Part shown: positions 38,255 to 50,000 of the stretch, piece by piece
Layout: each line of letters begins with the position of its first letter
How positions within the stretch are numbered: the stretch's first letter is position 1
Assembly (NCBI RefSeq): GCF_018691265.1
Contig: NW_024881272.1
Location: 20,511,323 to 20,575,322, forward strand
Direction of reading: 5' to 3'
DNA: 64,000 nt
Source: Tyto alba
Taxonomy: Eukaryota > Chordata > Aves > Strigiformes > Tytonidae
Made by a program: the position numbers and the translations under genes
Notes under the pieces: generated by a model
What the model was told of the DNA's origin: nothing
The model's database searches: none
The model's input: only the letters and a program-made list of their open reading frames with translations

Positions 38255-41200
38255 CAAATCAGTCATCTTACTAGGAAAACTATCTATTAAAAATACTTAG
38301 GGAAATGAATGCATAATGGAAGTGGCCTGTATTTGAAGGGGAGTATGGAATAAAGCATTGTTTGTTAGAGCGGAGTTACTAGATACTAATTAAAAACAAA
38401 ATGATGGAGCTTCCAAAAATAAATATTGAAGTACTTGACATTTTGTTTCTTGTCTCCTCCTGAAGTATTTTTGTACCATTTCCTTTCCTTCTTGAATAAT
38501 ATAATCTTTGTTTCCTTTACAAAATACATTCATTGTTTTCCACTGTACTTAATTTTCAGAATGGAAACATGACCTAAGAAGAGTATTGTTGTCTGTCAAG
38601 ATAAAATACAATGCATTCCTGTGCTATCTTTCCCTTGTTCTGTCCCTATTTCTAGACAGTTATTTGTGGTCCTTTTCAGCCCTTTAAGTAGTGAGGCATT
38701 GGAGGAAGAACAAAAGAAAAATTTTTCTAGCTTCAGGGAATAAATACCTTGAATATGGTCACAAGTGGGTTCAAAGGTGGCAATGGTTTCACCATCCATA
38801 ATTTAAAAGGAAGAAAGGAAAACAGAAATACACCAAATGAACAGGCTGAACCAGAAAATGGTTGGGGAAAATTTCAAATATTACTCTCTCTAGTATTAAG
38901 GTCAAGCAGATAACTCACGTTTTAATACTCAATTTTCTCTTAGTACTTGCTCTATCTACTACTGTTGGGCACCAGTTAAATTCATTCTCAATTTTATTAA
39001 CTCGTCTGTATCATAAATTGTTAAGCTTGGCTCCCAGTGAACTCTTCTGTGAACTCTGCCAAAGTTCAGGGCCTGAAGTCAGAGATACCTCTTACTCCTT
39101 TCCATGGACTATTCCTAAATATTGCAGGATGTACTCAGTGAAAGTCTGTCAGCAGTAGTCTCATATTACCTCCTCTAGATTTTTTTCATTTCCTCACTGT
39201 CTTTACTTTTCTTTGTGGCCAGTCCACATGTGTCTGCAGCAGTATTTGTCAGGACCTGCTAAGTGGGTGGCTGGGACAGTTACATCCTGATGAACGTGCA
39301 GGGAGTACACATAGGTCAGCCACAGGCGTGTTTTGCAGTGCAAGCAGCACAGGGCCAGATTGCTGTACAGACAGAGGATTAACTACGTGAAAATACAATT
39401 CAGACAAGATCCTTGACAAATTTTATGAAAATTATCTGCAATAAGGAATTTAAGGAGGCACTCAGTGCTGCAGTCAGCACTAAATCCCTTGTATTTTACA
39501 ACCCAATAATCAACCTGCTGCTGTGATTATCAGAGTGGAAGAGGATGAGTGGTGAGAGTAAGTGTCTGTTGGTATGATGCCCAGACCTACCAGGACCCTG
39601 AAGCAGCTCCAGCAGGAAGCTATCCCCATTTGACATCCTTGCAGTGTAAGCAGACAATGAAGATTTGGAGAAGAGAGTCATGCAGAAGGTCTTCACTCAG
39701 TTACCTTTGTCCTGTATTTGTTCTGATCAAAATCCTTTTTTCACTCTTTTCTCTACTGTCCCAAAGCCAATGAAAAGATAATAATGCCAGGAGACACAGT
39801 AGACCAATGTCACCTGAGAAAAATGTCATCTAACAGTCTGCAGATTTAACAGTATTGATTTATTCTCCCAGACGCAACTGCCACCAACTACTAGGGCTGC
39901 CGACCATTTCAGTAAAATATCTTTAAGAAAATGTTGTAGTTTTTCTTTTCCATTTTCTTTTCTTTAGAAAACTCCCATTTCTCCCCAGCAGGAGACAGTT
40001 TTCTGGCAGATTATAAGGTCTGAATCTGTAAAACCAGAAGCAATAACAAATTTGGGTGAAAATATCACCAGTCTGGTCTCTTCAATTTTAGTTAATGAAT
40101 TTTTTTCCAGTTCCTTTTCAGTTTGTGGGAGCTCTTTAGCATTTTTAATAAACTAGATACTCCTGGGGAGGTATGAAATCCTATGCGTGGGAATTCATCC
40201 ATAAGAAGTGCCTACATAATTGCTACACCAAGACCATGCACGGAATCTGAAACCTGCCCAGGCTTCCTCATGCTTTTGGCTGTGTTCTGCCTGAATTGTT
40301 GTGGCTTCATGAGCCCTTATCCACTCCAAACCTGCAGAGACGAGACCAGACAGTGCCCTGGAGAGCTGGTCATTACATAGCAATAGCATGAATGGTTTCC
40401 AAACCAAACTGGATATTAAATAATACAGATATTGAATAAGTTCTGTCTGTTCACCTTGACTGCAAAAAGAGAGATAAGCATTGAAAATGTTCTTTCTCCT
40501 AGAACTGTTGTTTTACCCTCCAAAAGTGTCAGTGTGTGATAAAGAGGTACAGCTGAGGCTAACCTGCTTTTAAGCTCTTAAGTGACCGTCTCCCTAGGAT
40601 GAGACTGAAGTTAGCAACCCAAATCTATCTTCTACTAGATCTTCAGCTGTGTCTTCACTTCCTACTTGCAGTCTTTAGTGAGCCCAGCTCAACTGGACTG
40701 AGAGATCCAGTTTGGAGGGGTCACTCCTGTTGACACATGTTGCTTTCGTCCTTCTCTGTTGAGCTCTTTGCTCCAAGGTATCACCCATCACAAATTGTTA
40801 AACAAGAGCCCCTAGAAAATCACATTTCCTGTGGATAAAAAAATATTATTACTGTAGGCAACTTTCAGGGTTATAAAGGTTAGATGTGCTCTTTCATCAG
40901 CACAGAAGTAGGGGGGTGATGTGAAGGGAAGAAATAAATATATTAAAAGGACAGGCTATTCCAAATGCAACATGGAATTCTGGTGTTTCCTTTTGAGTTA
41001 TCTAATGCAGCCTTTCAGCAGCAGAAGAGTGGTTTGTTTGTAACGAAATTCAGATTCTCATGTTCTAGGAAAATCTGAACTCTTACTGCTCAGTGAGTTC
41101 AAAAAGATTTAAGGATCACTGATCAATTGCCTTGCTTTTTTGGACCTGAGGGAGTATATATGATTAATGAACTATGACACAAGCCTCACCTGTCCACAGG

Positions 41201-41479
41201 AATCTGCATACCAGCTGAATACTAAGATGACAAATGAACAAAGCATTTTGTACTGCCTTTATTGAAAAAGCCTATGTGGTCTGGAGGTCAGTTTAGCAAG
41301 TGCAAATACATGGTTAATTTTAATTAGACATAAGCTTTTCTTACCCTCTGAAATAGCAGAGATGATTGTGAGGAAGTTTTGCCATCAAGTTTTGGAGTGT
41401 GGACACAGTTGGTCTTGTTTCTTTTATTGGTCTGGAGATTTTCCCAATGCTATTCCTTTTAGAACTCAACTCCACAGCT

Positions 41480-41503
41480 TTTATTTATTTATTTATTTAT
41501 TTT
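41480..41503. repeat. (TTTA)n tetranucleotide microsatellite
   Basis: Five perfect TTTA units are seen directly in a T-rich context. Confidence 0.85.
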
Positions 41504-41868
41504 CTTTTTAAATTAATGTGCTACAACTGACTTCTTGTTTATAAGCCTGAATCTAGTCTTTTGTTTAGTGAGGACAGACAGATTAGACACACATCTGAAT
41601 GACCTATTATGCATTGTAAGGGCTGTGTTTAATTGGAAAAAAAAAAATAACAGCTGCTTAATTTATGAATATGCACAACAGGACAAACAATTTCAACATG
41701 GCAAGCAGAACACTCATCATTCACAGAGTTGGCAACGTTTCCTCATGCGCCGCAGTTTCAGTAGGAATCTCTTTCTTTCGGAGTTAATTTAGTGCTTTTG
41801 AAAGGTGCTGGATGGTAACCCTGGGGGCTGCAGCCCTGGGCTCCGCGCAGAGCAGGCAGCACAGCAGC

Positions 41869-42096
41869 ATGGGCAGCGGTACCAGTGCTGACTTGCTCAC
41901 CACACTGGGAGGGGAAATCATCGAAGGAGAGAAAACAAAGGTGCCAGTGTACAACGGGCCATGTGCTGAGATTTTTAGCAGTGGTGTTGGTTTGGAGATG
42001 GACATCTGTCTTCCAGGAACTGGGCTCTTCTCTGAAGGTGATAGTGAACACTCTGTGGATAGTACTGTCACTACACTGCCACCTTCTCTTTTGTGA
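41869..42096 (+). CDS. Possible small ORF, unrecognised (75 codons)
   Basis: ATG at 41869 has a good initiation context (AGC before it, G after it) and opens a 75-codon frame beginning MGSGTSADLLTTLGGEIIEG, with no signal peptide or membrane segment. The frame extends upstream to another ATG at 41812. The surroundings (about 41800-42000) are GC-richer and contain CpG, unlike the AT-rich flanks. The antisense strand is also open in two frames, which argues for GC richness rather than coding selection. I recognise no family. It could be an unannotated exon, a retrogene relic or chance. Confidence 0.2.
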   Translation: MGSGTSADLLTTLGGEIIEGEKTKVPVYNGPCAEIFSSGVGLEMDICLPGTGLFSEGDSEHSVDSTVTTLPPSLL

Positions 42097-42419
42097 GAAA
42101 TTTGTTCATTAAAGGAATGATGTCCCTTTTAACCCATAGATTTGATATGTGCGGGAAGAAAAACAACTAAATGACTGGAAACATGACTAAGCGATCAGGT
42201 AATCTATGCCCTCAGTTCTATAAGCATTGTGCTGCACTCATTAATATTTTGTGAGTGTCTTTCAGTAAATTATTAGGAAACTTCTGTTTAATTTTTACTA
42301 TTTTATTTCCTTATTGCATTTTCTTCTTTATTCTCAAAATAGTCTCCCTAGGATCAAGAACGCATGTTTAGTGGAGGCTGATTTTGACGGTATTACTGTT
42401 GGTGTCGATCCTTCCCTTG

Positions 42420-42439
42420 CCCTTTCCCTTTTTCCCTTT

Positions 42440-42475
<36 letters not shown>
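42420..42475. repeat. 56-nt pure pyrimidine tract ending in T34
   Basis: From 42420 the plus strand holds only C and T: CCCTTT-type units followed by about 34 consecutive T (42442-42475). It is the longest homopolymer in the window. It is a purine-pyrimidine asymmetric tract that could form triplex DNA and is a likely place for length error. Confidence 0.9.
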
Positions 42476-42480
<5 letters not shown>

Positions 42481-45400
42481 TATGTATTTCATAAAGATTG
42501 TAAGATCACAGAAGTGCATATTTAATTAATTTCTGTCTTCCATCACTGGGGATGTTCTGTCTTCTAGGTAAAGAAGGTGCAACTCTCTTTCTGAGCATTA
42601 TGTTACTGAAAGGGTGAAGCTGTATTTTAAGATTGTGGATCCCAGAATTTTATTTAGTCTTTTAAAAATCTTGGGCCCAGGCTATTGTTTTTCTTAAAAG
42701 TAGTAGCTGAGAATTTCCCTTGATTTAAGAGTCAATAAGAAGTCACTGTGAGACAGGATAAATTTGCTCAGGGCAGCTCATGTATTACAGCATGTTGTAC
42801 TAATTGGAGTTTCCTAAGGTGTGATGGCTTCATGCCCAGGAACTACATGGCTGTAATCCAGCTGAGAGGTGACACATGTAAATAACCGAAGGCTGGGCTT
42901 CATCTGCCAAGATGGGATGGAGCCTTGTAGCAGTCAGTAATAATAGAAACTGCTGCTTATGGATAGTACTGTGTAACATATCTGCATCAAGGAATCGAAA
43001 TACCCTCAAGCTACATATTGAACTTGCTAATTTGGGTCCAACATTTTCAATCAAAGAAGAATGCACCTTCCTTCATATCCTTTGTAATGCCTTCCTCTGA
43101 CCCTCAGCACTCTGTCTTTTTTAGACTCAAATGCAGACGGGTGTTTTTATAAATTAACTGATCTTATCTAAGCACTTTGTATACTGGAGATTTGGTAAAA
43201 CATAGGAAGAACTGAATATCATCATTTTTATATTGACACACAAATCTAGATAATCTGACAAATTCACCTCAGTGATTAAGTAATATAGAAAATAACTGGA
43301 GAGAATTGTTTCTTGTGGGATGCCACAAATAAATTAAGTAAAACTTCTCATTATTACTTGTTTGAGAAGGACTGAAATCCATGTACTGGTCTCCTCTTTC
43401 AAAAGATACCAAGACACCTTCCGAGAAACAGTTGCATTTATACAATAAAGGTGAATATCTTCCACCTATTAACAGTTAAAGATCCATCACTATTTCTAAG
43501 CAGTTTCAGTTTCATGATTCAGTTTTACTCTCAATTGTTTCAGGTCTAGAATATTAGTAATTCTTTAATTCATTTATAATTAAATTTTGTCCATCTCATT
43601 TTTGAGCCTTTTAAATGAATGTGGATTACCGCTAGACTCTAGTTGAATTAAAATGGATATGCAGGGTGGTCTTATCAATGAGCCCTGGGAAATTATGGCA
43701 TATTTGAAGAAGAGAACAGTCTCAGTTTATATTGCTGACTGGCACGAACTCTCATACCAGAAATCAAAGGAGTTTCTGTCCTTTAACCATCCACTCACAG
43801 CTCTGCCACTCGCTGGTGTGCAATGTGGTCCCTTAGTTTCTTTGGGCCATCAGCACCACTACCATTGCACAGCTTGAATTCTTCATAGCTAGACTATGAG
43901 GATAGTCCTTATTATAATGATGTATTGATTACTTCAGTCGGGAATGTCCTGAAGTTGGGATTTTTTCTGTTTTTCTTAAGCTAAGAAAGATACAGGCTGA
44001 ATTCAGAAGTGTTATGATGCAGGATGTGATGAATGTGATGAAATGCCAAGACTGAAGGTATACTATTGTTCAGCAGCTCTGGGCAGAGCAGCCCATGGGA
44101 TTTGGGAAGGCTTTTCAGTGGATGTCATCTTTAAGTGTAACAAGGTGATAAGTGTGACTCAAGTCCTAGCCATTATTGAGTTGTCCGTTTCAAAACAAAT
44201 CTGTACTATAATAAATAATGTCTGAATAACAGCATCTGGTATTGCAGAATTTCAAGGGTATCTTGTAAGTTTAGAAAATGAGGATGGACTGTGGATTTAA
44301 TATATAAACTGCTTTCTTGGTACATTTCATCTGGATAGATACAGACAGTACTAGGTATTTTTTAAAAAGCCTGGTCTGACAAGATATCTTGCTTCATTGG
44401 GGAGGTCCATTAAGTATTTAAAAGTTAAGGAAGTTACTGAACCTCCCAGACCTCTGAGAGTAACTCTTCATCAGCTGCAGAGACCATTAAATATCTTCAT
44501 CATATGTTGCATTTTATGAGAAAATAGCTAAAGCCATTTTTTCAGTCTGATGACACTTAACCTCTGGGCAAGATAACGTAACCTGTGAATTAAGCTGCGA
44601 AGGCAATATACCCTTTATTTTCCAGCCTTTAATTTTCAGGCAAAGCCTAGGTATCCACTACACCAGATCAGTGTGTGTGTATTGTTACAAAATCTGACGT
44701 GCAGGTCTTAGGATTCATTGAGGTGAACTGCAAAACCTACTTTGATTTCAGTGGCAGATTCTCCTTGTATTTAGAAGGACACAGTAGACTAAAACTCATT
44801 GAAATAATTAATCAAATTTCCTGCATTGCTCCTGATACCCTAAATCGATGGAATTTTCTAAATGCAATTTATTTTTAACCACCTATGGCTGCTAGTCAAC
44901 TTCCTGTTCAATTTAGACAAAGAGAAATGACTGATCCTTTTATTATCTGAACTGCATAGTATTGTACTCTTTGGGTTCACATATAATGCAAATGAATGTT
45001 AAAAACCTAACAAATATTGTTTTAACTTGTATCATTACCTGTGATCCTATAGTCTTTGCACATTCATTAGCATGAAAATCATAAAAATCTAGATAAAACT
45101 CAGCACATTCTTTTCAATGGGAAATTCCCTATTACATAGTAGACAGCATTACTTGTTAACATGCAAGTATTCTTCTTGCCCTACTGTTAGAAGCAGGTTT
45201 CTCATTGTTAAGAAGGAATAGTGCCATGAAATATGCTCTCTAACTTCAATAGAAGGGAAAAATTATTAAAAAAAATCTCACCCAGGTACAGACCTGATTA
45301 TGGTCTTTGGACATAATCCATTGGGAGTTTTCATTATTACTTTTTAAAGTTTCAAAAATGAAGTTTAAAATATGGTCTGAAAAAAATGAATACAGAGTAC

Positions 45401-45524
45401 ATTCTTATGCAGTACTGCATTGTAGAAAAAAATAGAGGATGGAAGTCTTCAGCATAATAATATCTGATAAACTATAAAAACTGCATATATCAAGCAAACT
45501 GCAGTTTTCAGGACACAGACTTTT

Positions 45525-45540
45525 TTACGCATATGCGTAA
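45525..45540. promoter_or_regulatory. Perfect 16-bp palindrome TTACGCATATGCGTAA
   Basis: TTACGCAT is joined directly to its reverse complement ATGCGTAA. Each half resembles a C/EBP- or PAR-bZIP-type half site (TTACGCAA / TTACGTAA), and each contains a CpG in a CpG-poor region. Binding is inference only. Confidence 0.4.
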
Positions 45541-46576
45541 GGAACTAAGAACAGACTTATGCTTGAACATAAACGAGAGTTTAATTGACAACTCCCACAA
45601 TTATCTGTGTAACAATACAGTAAAATAATTAGTATTAAATGTGCAAGACAAAGATTATTATAGAAAATGCAGTTTTACAGCAACAAAGACTAGTGACAGG
45701 AGGATACTAAACTACAGAAGTGTGTTTAGAGTCTGTTCTTTGATCATTCTCAGAAGAAATTAATTTTATGCACAGTGAAATCCAAGTGGTTTGTTTCAGC
45801 AGTGTTAGTGTGGGAAAAGCAGTAGCTGAAGGGCACTTCTTGAAAATGGTCACTAATATGGTAATAATAGTGTAAGCAACCAAATGTCTTATCCTAGTAA
45901 CTAAGATGAACAGACTATGTTCTACAAAGATACCACTTTTCTAAACTTTGGCTGTAGTTGTATATCAGGTAGCAGTCTACCAATGCAACCAAAATAACTG
46001 GCAGCCAAAATTGCCTATTTGCATAAGGCCCTCCTGTTTCCCAACTCTCATTTCCACCTCTGTGACATACATTAATGCTATTGGAAATAACTATATATCC
46101 ACCTGCCAGTCTCACTGAGAAGGAATTTCTGCCAGTGTAATTGGGAAGGAAGATCTTGGCTTAATTATAGGAAGGAAAGTATCTGGTTATTTTAAGATCA
46201 GTCTAGAAATTGTCATCTTGCTGGTAATTTCTACTCTTCACATAATTCGTATTATAATGGTTCCATGTTGTGAGGCCTTGCAATGGTCCTGGAGCTATCA
46301 TCCATCATTAAGGTAAAAGTTAGTAGGATACAGTTTTAGAGGAGATAAGAATGAATCGCTTACCTATAAAAATGTGCTACATAGTTCTAACATGAGTATT
46401 CCAAAATGTTCACTGTCTAAATTCACACCTTGTATCACTTTATCACTGTTTTGTCATTTAACCCCAGCTGGCAACTCAGCCCCAAAAAGCCACTCGCTCA
46501 CTCCCCACCCCAGTGGGATGTGGGAGAGAATTGAAGGAGTAAAAGTGAGAAAACTCATGGGTTGAGATAAACACAG

Positions 46577-46582
46577 TTTAAT
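46577..46582 (-). terminator. LTR polyadenylation signal ATTAAA (minus strand)
   Basis: The minus strand reads CCTATTAAACTGTG, a common variant polyadenylation signal, at the place expected for the R region of this LTR family. Confidence 0.7.
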
Positions 46583-46758
46583 AGGTAAAGCAAAAGGTGT
46601 GCATGCAGGCAAAGCAAAACAAGGAATTAATTAACCACTCCCCATCAGCAGGCAGGCATCCATGCCCAGGGAAGCCAGGCTCCATCATGTGTAACAGTGA
46701 CTTGGGAGGACAAACACCGTAACTCTGAATGTACCCCCTTCCTTCTTCTTCCCCCAGC

Positions 46759-46764
46759 TTTATA
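46759..46764 (-). promoter_or_regulatory. LTR TATA box (minus strand)
   Basis: The minus strand reads GCATATAAAGCTGGGG, a canonical TATAAA about 180 bases before the polyadenylation signal, as expected for U3 followed by R. Confidence 0.75.
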
Positions 46765-47035
46765 TGCTGAGCATGACACCATATGGTGTGAGATATCCCT
46801 GAGGTCAGCTGTCCCGGCTGTGTCCCCTCCCAGCTCCTCGTGCACCCCCAGCCCACTCGCTGATGGGGTGGGGTGAGAAGCAGCAAAGGCCTTGGCTCTG
46901 CCTCAGCACTGCTCAGCAATAATGAAAACATCCCTCTGTTATCAATGGTGTTTTCAACACAAATCCAAAACATAGCACCGTACCAGCTACTATGAAGAAA
47001 ATTAACTCTATCCCAGCCAAAACCAACACACACTG

Positions 47036-50000
47036 ATACCCTTATATCTAGATCATTTATAGCTGCAGCATGTGAAGTCACCACTTATGTCACTGCTTCT
47101 ATCCTCAGGCTGTGTGAAACGTTCCAGGGTATACCCACCACTATAAAGTCTGGGTGCAAAAAACCTTGGGATTTCATAAAGATTCCACTGTTCGCTGTTG
47201 TTAGGTTTTGTGCTTTTGCTTATTGTGTTTCCACTTATTTATATTGTGAACTTTCTTTTTATTTTTGTTTCATACCAGTATGTTGTTAGGTTATTGAAGT
47301 TTGAATCAAGAACTTTTAGCACATCATCACAGGGGATGTGACATGCAGGGGTGGAGGGGAAATTTAAGACAGGGATTCTGAACAATGTAGTTCTAATTTC
47401 ATATTAAATCTTTAGATTTTACCCACAAAATTTTGTTTTACGAATGTTGAGCCGAAAATACTATATTTTTGAAAGGACAAAAATATTCTTCATAGTCCCA
47501 GTAAAGCTGATCCCCCCCTTCCTTTATTTTTTAAATGAAGTGGAGCACCTGCCATAAAATACAAAATTAATTGAATCTATCTAAATACTTTTATAAACCA
47601 AAAGACTTTTTGTTTATGTTCTGACAAATGCATATTTTGCCTTTTTTGAGGGAGGAGACAACTGATCTAGTTGCTGTCTTGAAGTCCCATGCACACTAGG
47701 GATATGTTGTTGGCTCTAGACAGCTACTTGAAAGATATTCTGGGTTGTCCCTTATGTTAGGTAACTCTGGCAATCAGATGCATGAAGGAGGATACTCAGC
47801 CACTGAGTCTGTTACAGTTAGATTGGAAAACCATCACAGAATTTGAAATATGGAGGAAGGGCTTTTACTCATCAAAAAACAATGGAAGTTCCCTATTCCA
47901 TCCAGGAGATCTGGTAAAGATATTTGTCCTATATGATGTAGGATTCTTCACTTGATGGTGTCCCTTTAACAATTTTTGTTCAAACAGAAATCTTTCCTTG
48001 AAGTAAGGCAGTTATTTTTAGCCTCTAAACCCAGAAGAAAATCTCCTGCTAAAACAACAAACATCCTTGTAAAGCCTTTGCTAATTGTAAAGCTATTTAA
48101 TTTGTTTTAATATTTCATTTTTTATTTCCTTTTGCTTTTGCAATTGGTCATTATACTAAAGAAGAAGAAACCTTGAGAAAATAGAAGGCAACTGCTGTTT
48201 TCTGTAAGTGGTTTTAATTCATTCGATTTCTTTATCCATTGCTCACCCCCTCCCTCCCCTATTACAACAGCTTCTATCTTAAGCCACAAGCAAATATAAT
48301 ATCTGTTGTTGCTTCTTTGCAAAATCCAATTTGTTATGATGTATTATGCATGCCAGTATAATTGCAGAGGAGGAGTTAAACTGAATGACAGTTTAAAGCG
48401 GTGCGTTCCTTTGGCTGTGTCACTCACAAAGAGCAGCAAAAAGAAAAGTGGGACAAATTGATGCCCTGATGAAAGTATTAATCTGCTAAGATTTCAGATG
48501 AAACAATGGGACTGCCCTAATCAACCTATATCCTCTAGAGAACAAAATGATGGCAAGGACTTCTGATACAGAGAAGATTACTACAGCCTCAGCATCAATA
48601 TCAGTGATAATATCTACCATATTCTTTGTGTATACATTACTAGCAATTAAAAAAAGTGCATGTCAGTACCAATCTTAGCATAAACCTTTTTTTTCCAAGA
48701 AATGTGAGAGTTTTATGAGATTCTGTATAATGAGTTAGTCTTTTGCCATTTATTTTCTTAGAAAGAATAAAATAAAATATGTAATAATAATAAATAAGAG
48801 CAAAATAGCAAGGTAGGTAAGTATTCTGAGTGAAATCTCTTTAAAGTAAATGTGTAAGATTTTCACTGCAAATGAGGATAGAGGTTATAAATACAACAAA
48901 TTACACCTTCGTAATTCTGATGCTGGAGAACATGATGTATCCATTAAAATAATTGTAAAGTGTTTTATACTTTTTATTTGCTTCAACAAATTGTGGTGGT
49001 AAAAAAACAGCTTTTAAAATCAAGCTTTTATTTTTTACTCTTTACACCACTGAACTACAATTCTTTGTAATACTTTAAAGATAACTGTTCTGAGTATGTT
49101 TGTGTCATTTGTTTCTGCACTATTTCCTGAGTCTGTCCCAGATAGACAGATAAGATGGTAACAGCTGTGTGGGGCAAGAAGACTTAAGCAGTAACCTTTG
49201 ATGCACTGGAGACTCCATGCTTGAAACTTTCAAAGTTACTTACAACTCCCTTCTGTGTGAAAGGACCCTGCAATCCAGGATGATTCTTCTTCCCCACTGT
49301 CTTGCATTATCCTGCCCCAGGTCTTCAAAAACATTTAGAGAACTTCTCATGGTCCTTGAGCAAGAGGAATGAACTTACTGTTCATCTAAACTAGTTACAC
49401 TGGTCTCTACAATACAAAGTTCTGCATGCAACAGGAAAGTAATATGGGTCTTCTGTAGTCTTTAATCTTGTAGGAATCAGATAAATCATATCTTCAGATG
49501 AACAAACAAAAGTTTTAATGGTTGAGTTGAGTGGGAATGGTCAACAGAGTCAAATTGGCCAGTTGTAGTATCACATCAGCTCTCTTCTTCAGGAGCATTG
49601 CATTTCAGGATAAAAAGTCATGTACATTTCTACTGAGCATCGTGAACTAGGCACTGGAAACTGGCTTGTTACTCCTGAAGCCTCTGCTCATTAAACATCT
49701 ATCTGTATGTTCAAATCACCAATTTGCTCATTCAGTCCCATTAAGCTATTATTTGTGGAAGCTTGGGCTTCCTGTAATTGTGAAAATCACCCCCGTGAAC
49801 CTTTCACCATGTGTCACAATATAAATTCTACAGTCCTTATTAAGGGCAATGTGAAATCTGAGAAAAGTAAGTATGCCAGGTCCTTCTTCCTTGATAAACT
49901 GCTTAGGTGTGAATACTACCACAAGATAAACCAGTCTGACACTGTAGGTGTAGCATTATGAGATATACCCAAGAATCCTGAAAAGGAGGAAACAGTAACT

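Larger units (their letters stand above)
36556..46451. other. AT-rich unique DNA with simple repeats and one GC-rich ORF
   Basis: It contains an AAAAC repeat (37908-37934), a T-rich tract (38222-38254), a TTTA repeat (41480-41503), a 56-nt pyrimidine tract ending in T34 (42420-42475), the small ORF at 41869 and a perfect palindrome at 45525. Nothing else rises above background. Confidence 0.55.
46452..47030 (-). mobile_element. Solo LTR of an avian endogenous retrovirus (second family)
   Basis: Read on the minus strand it starts TGTGTTGGTTTTGGCTGGGA, followed by TAGAGTTAATTTTCTT, and ends GGGGTTAAATGACA. This start and the CCCACTGGGG...GTGAGCGAGTGG-type 3' part are, from memory, hallmarks of an abundant neoavian LTR family. 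A TATA box, a polyadenylation signal and the TG...CA termini are all in place. CACTG occurs just outside both ends (46444-46448 and 47031-47035), with three extra T on the left, and is a likely target-site duplication. No internal retroviral sequence or second LTR is present, so it is a solo LTR. It is unrelated at the sequence level to the 1085-bp LTR at 2.6 kb. A 168-codon minus-strand frame crossing it is not a gene. Confidence 0.93.

Noticed and set aside
46578..47084. 168-codon minus-strand open frame
   Set aside because: It runs through the whole second solo LTR, including its TATA and U3 sequences, and shows no protein domain. It is an LTR by-product.
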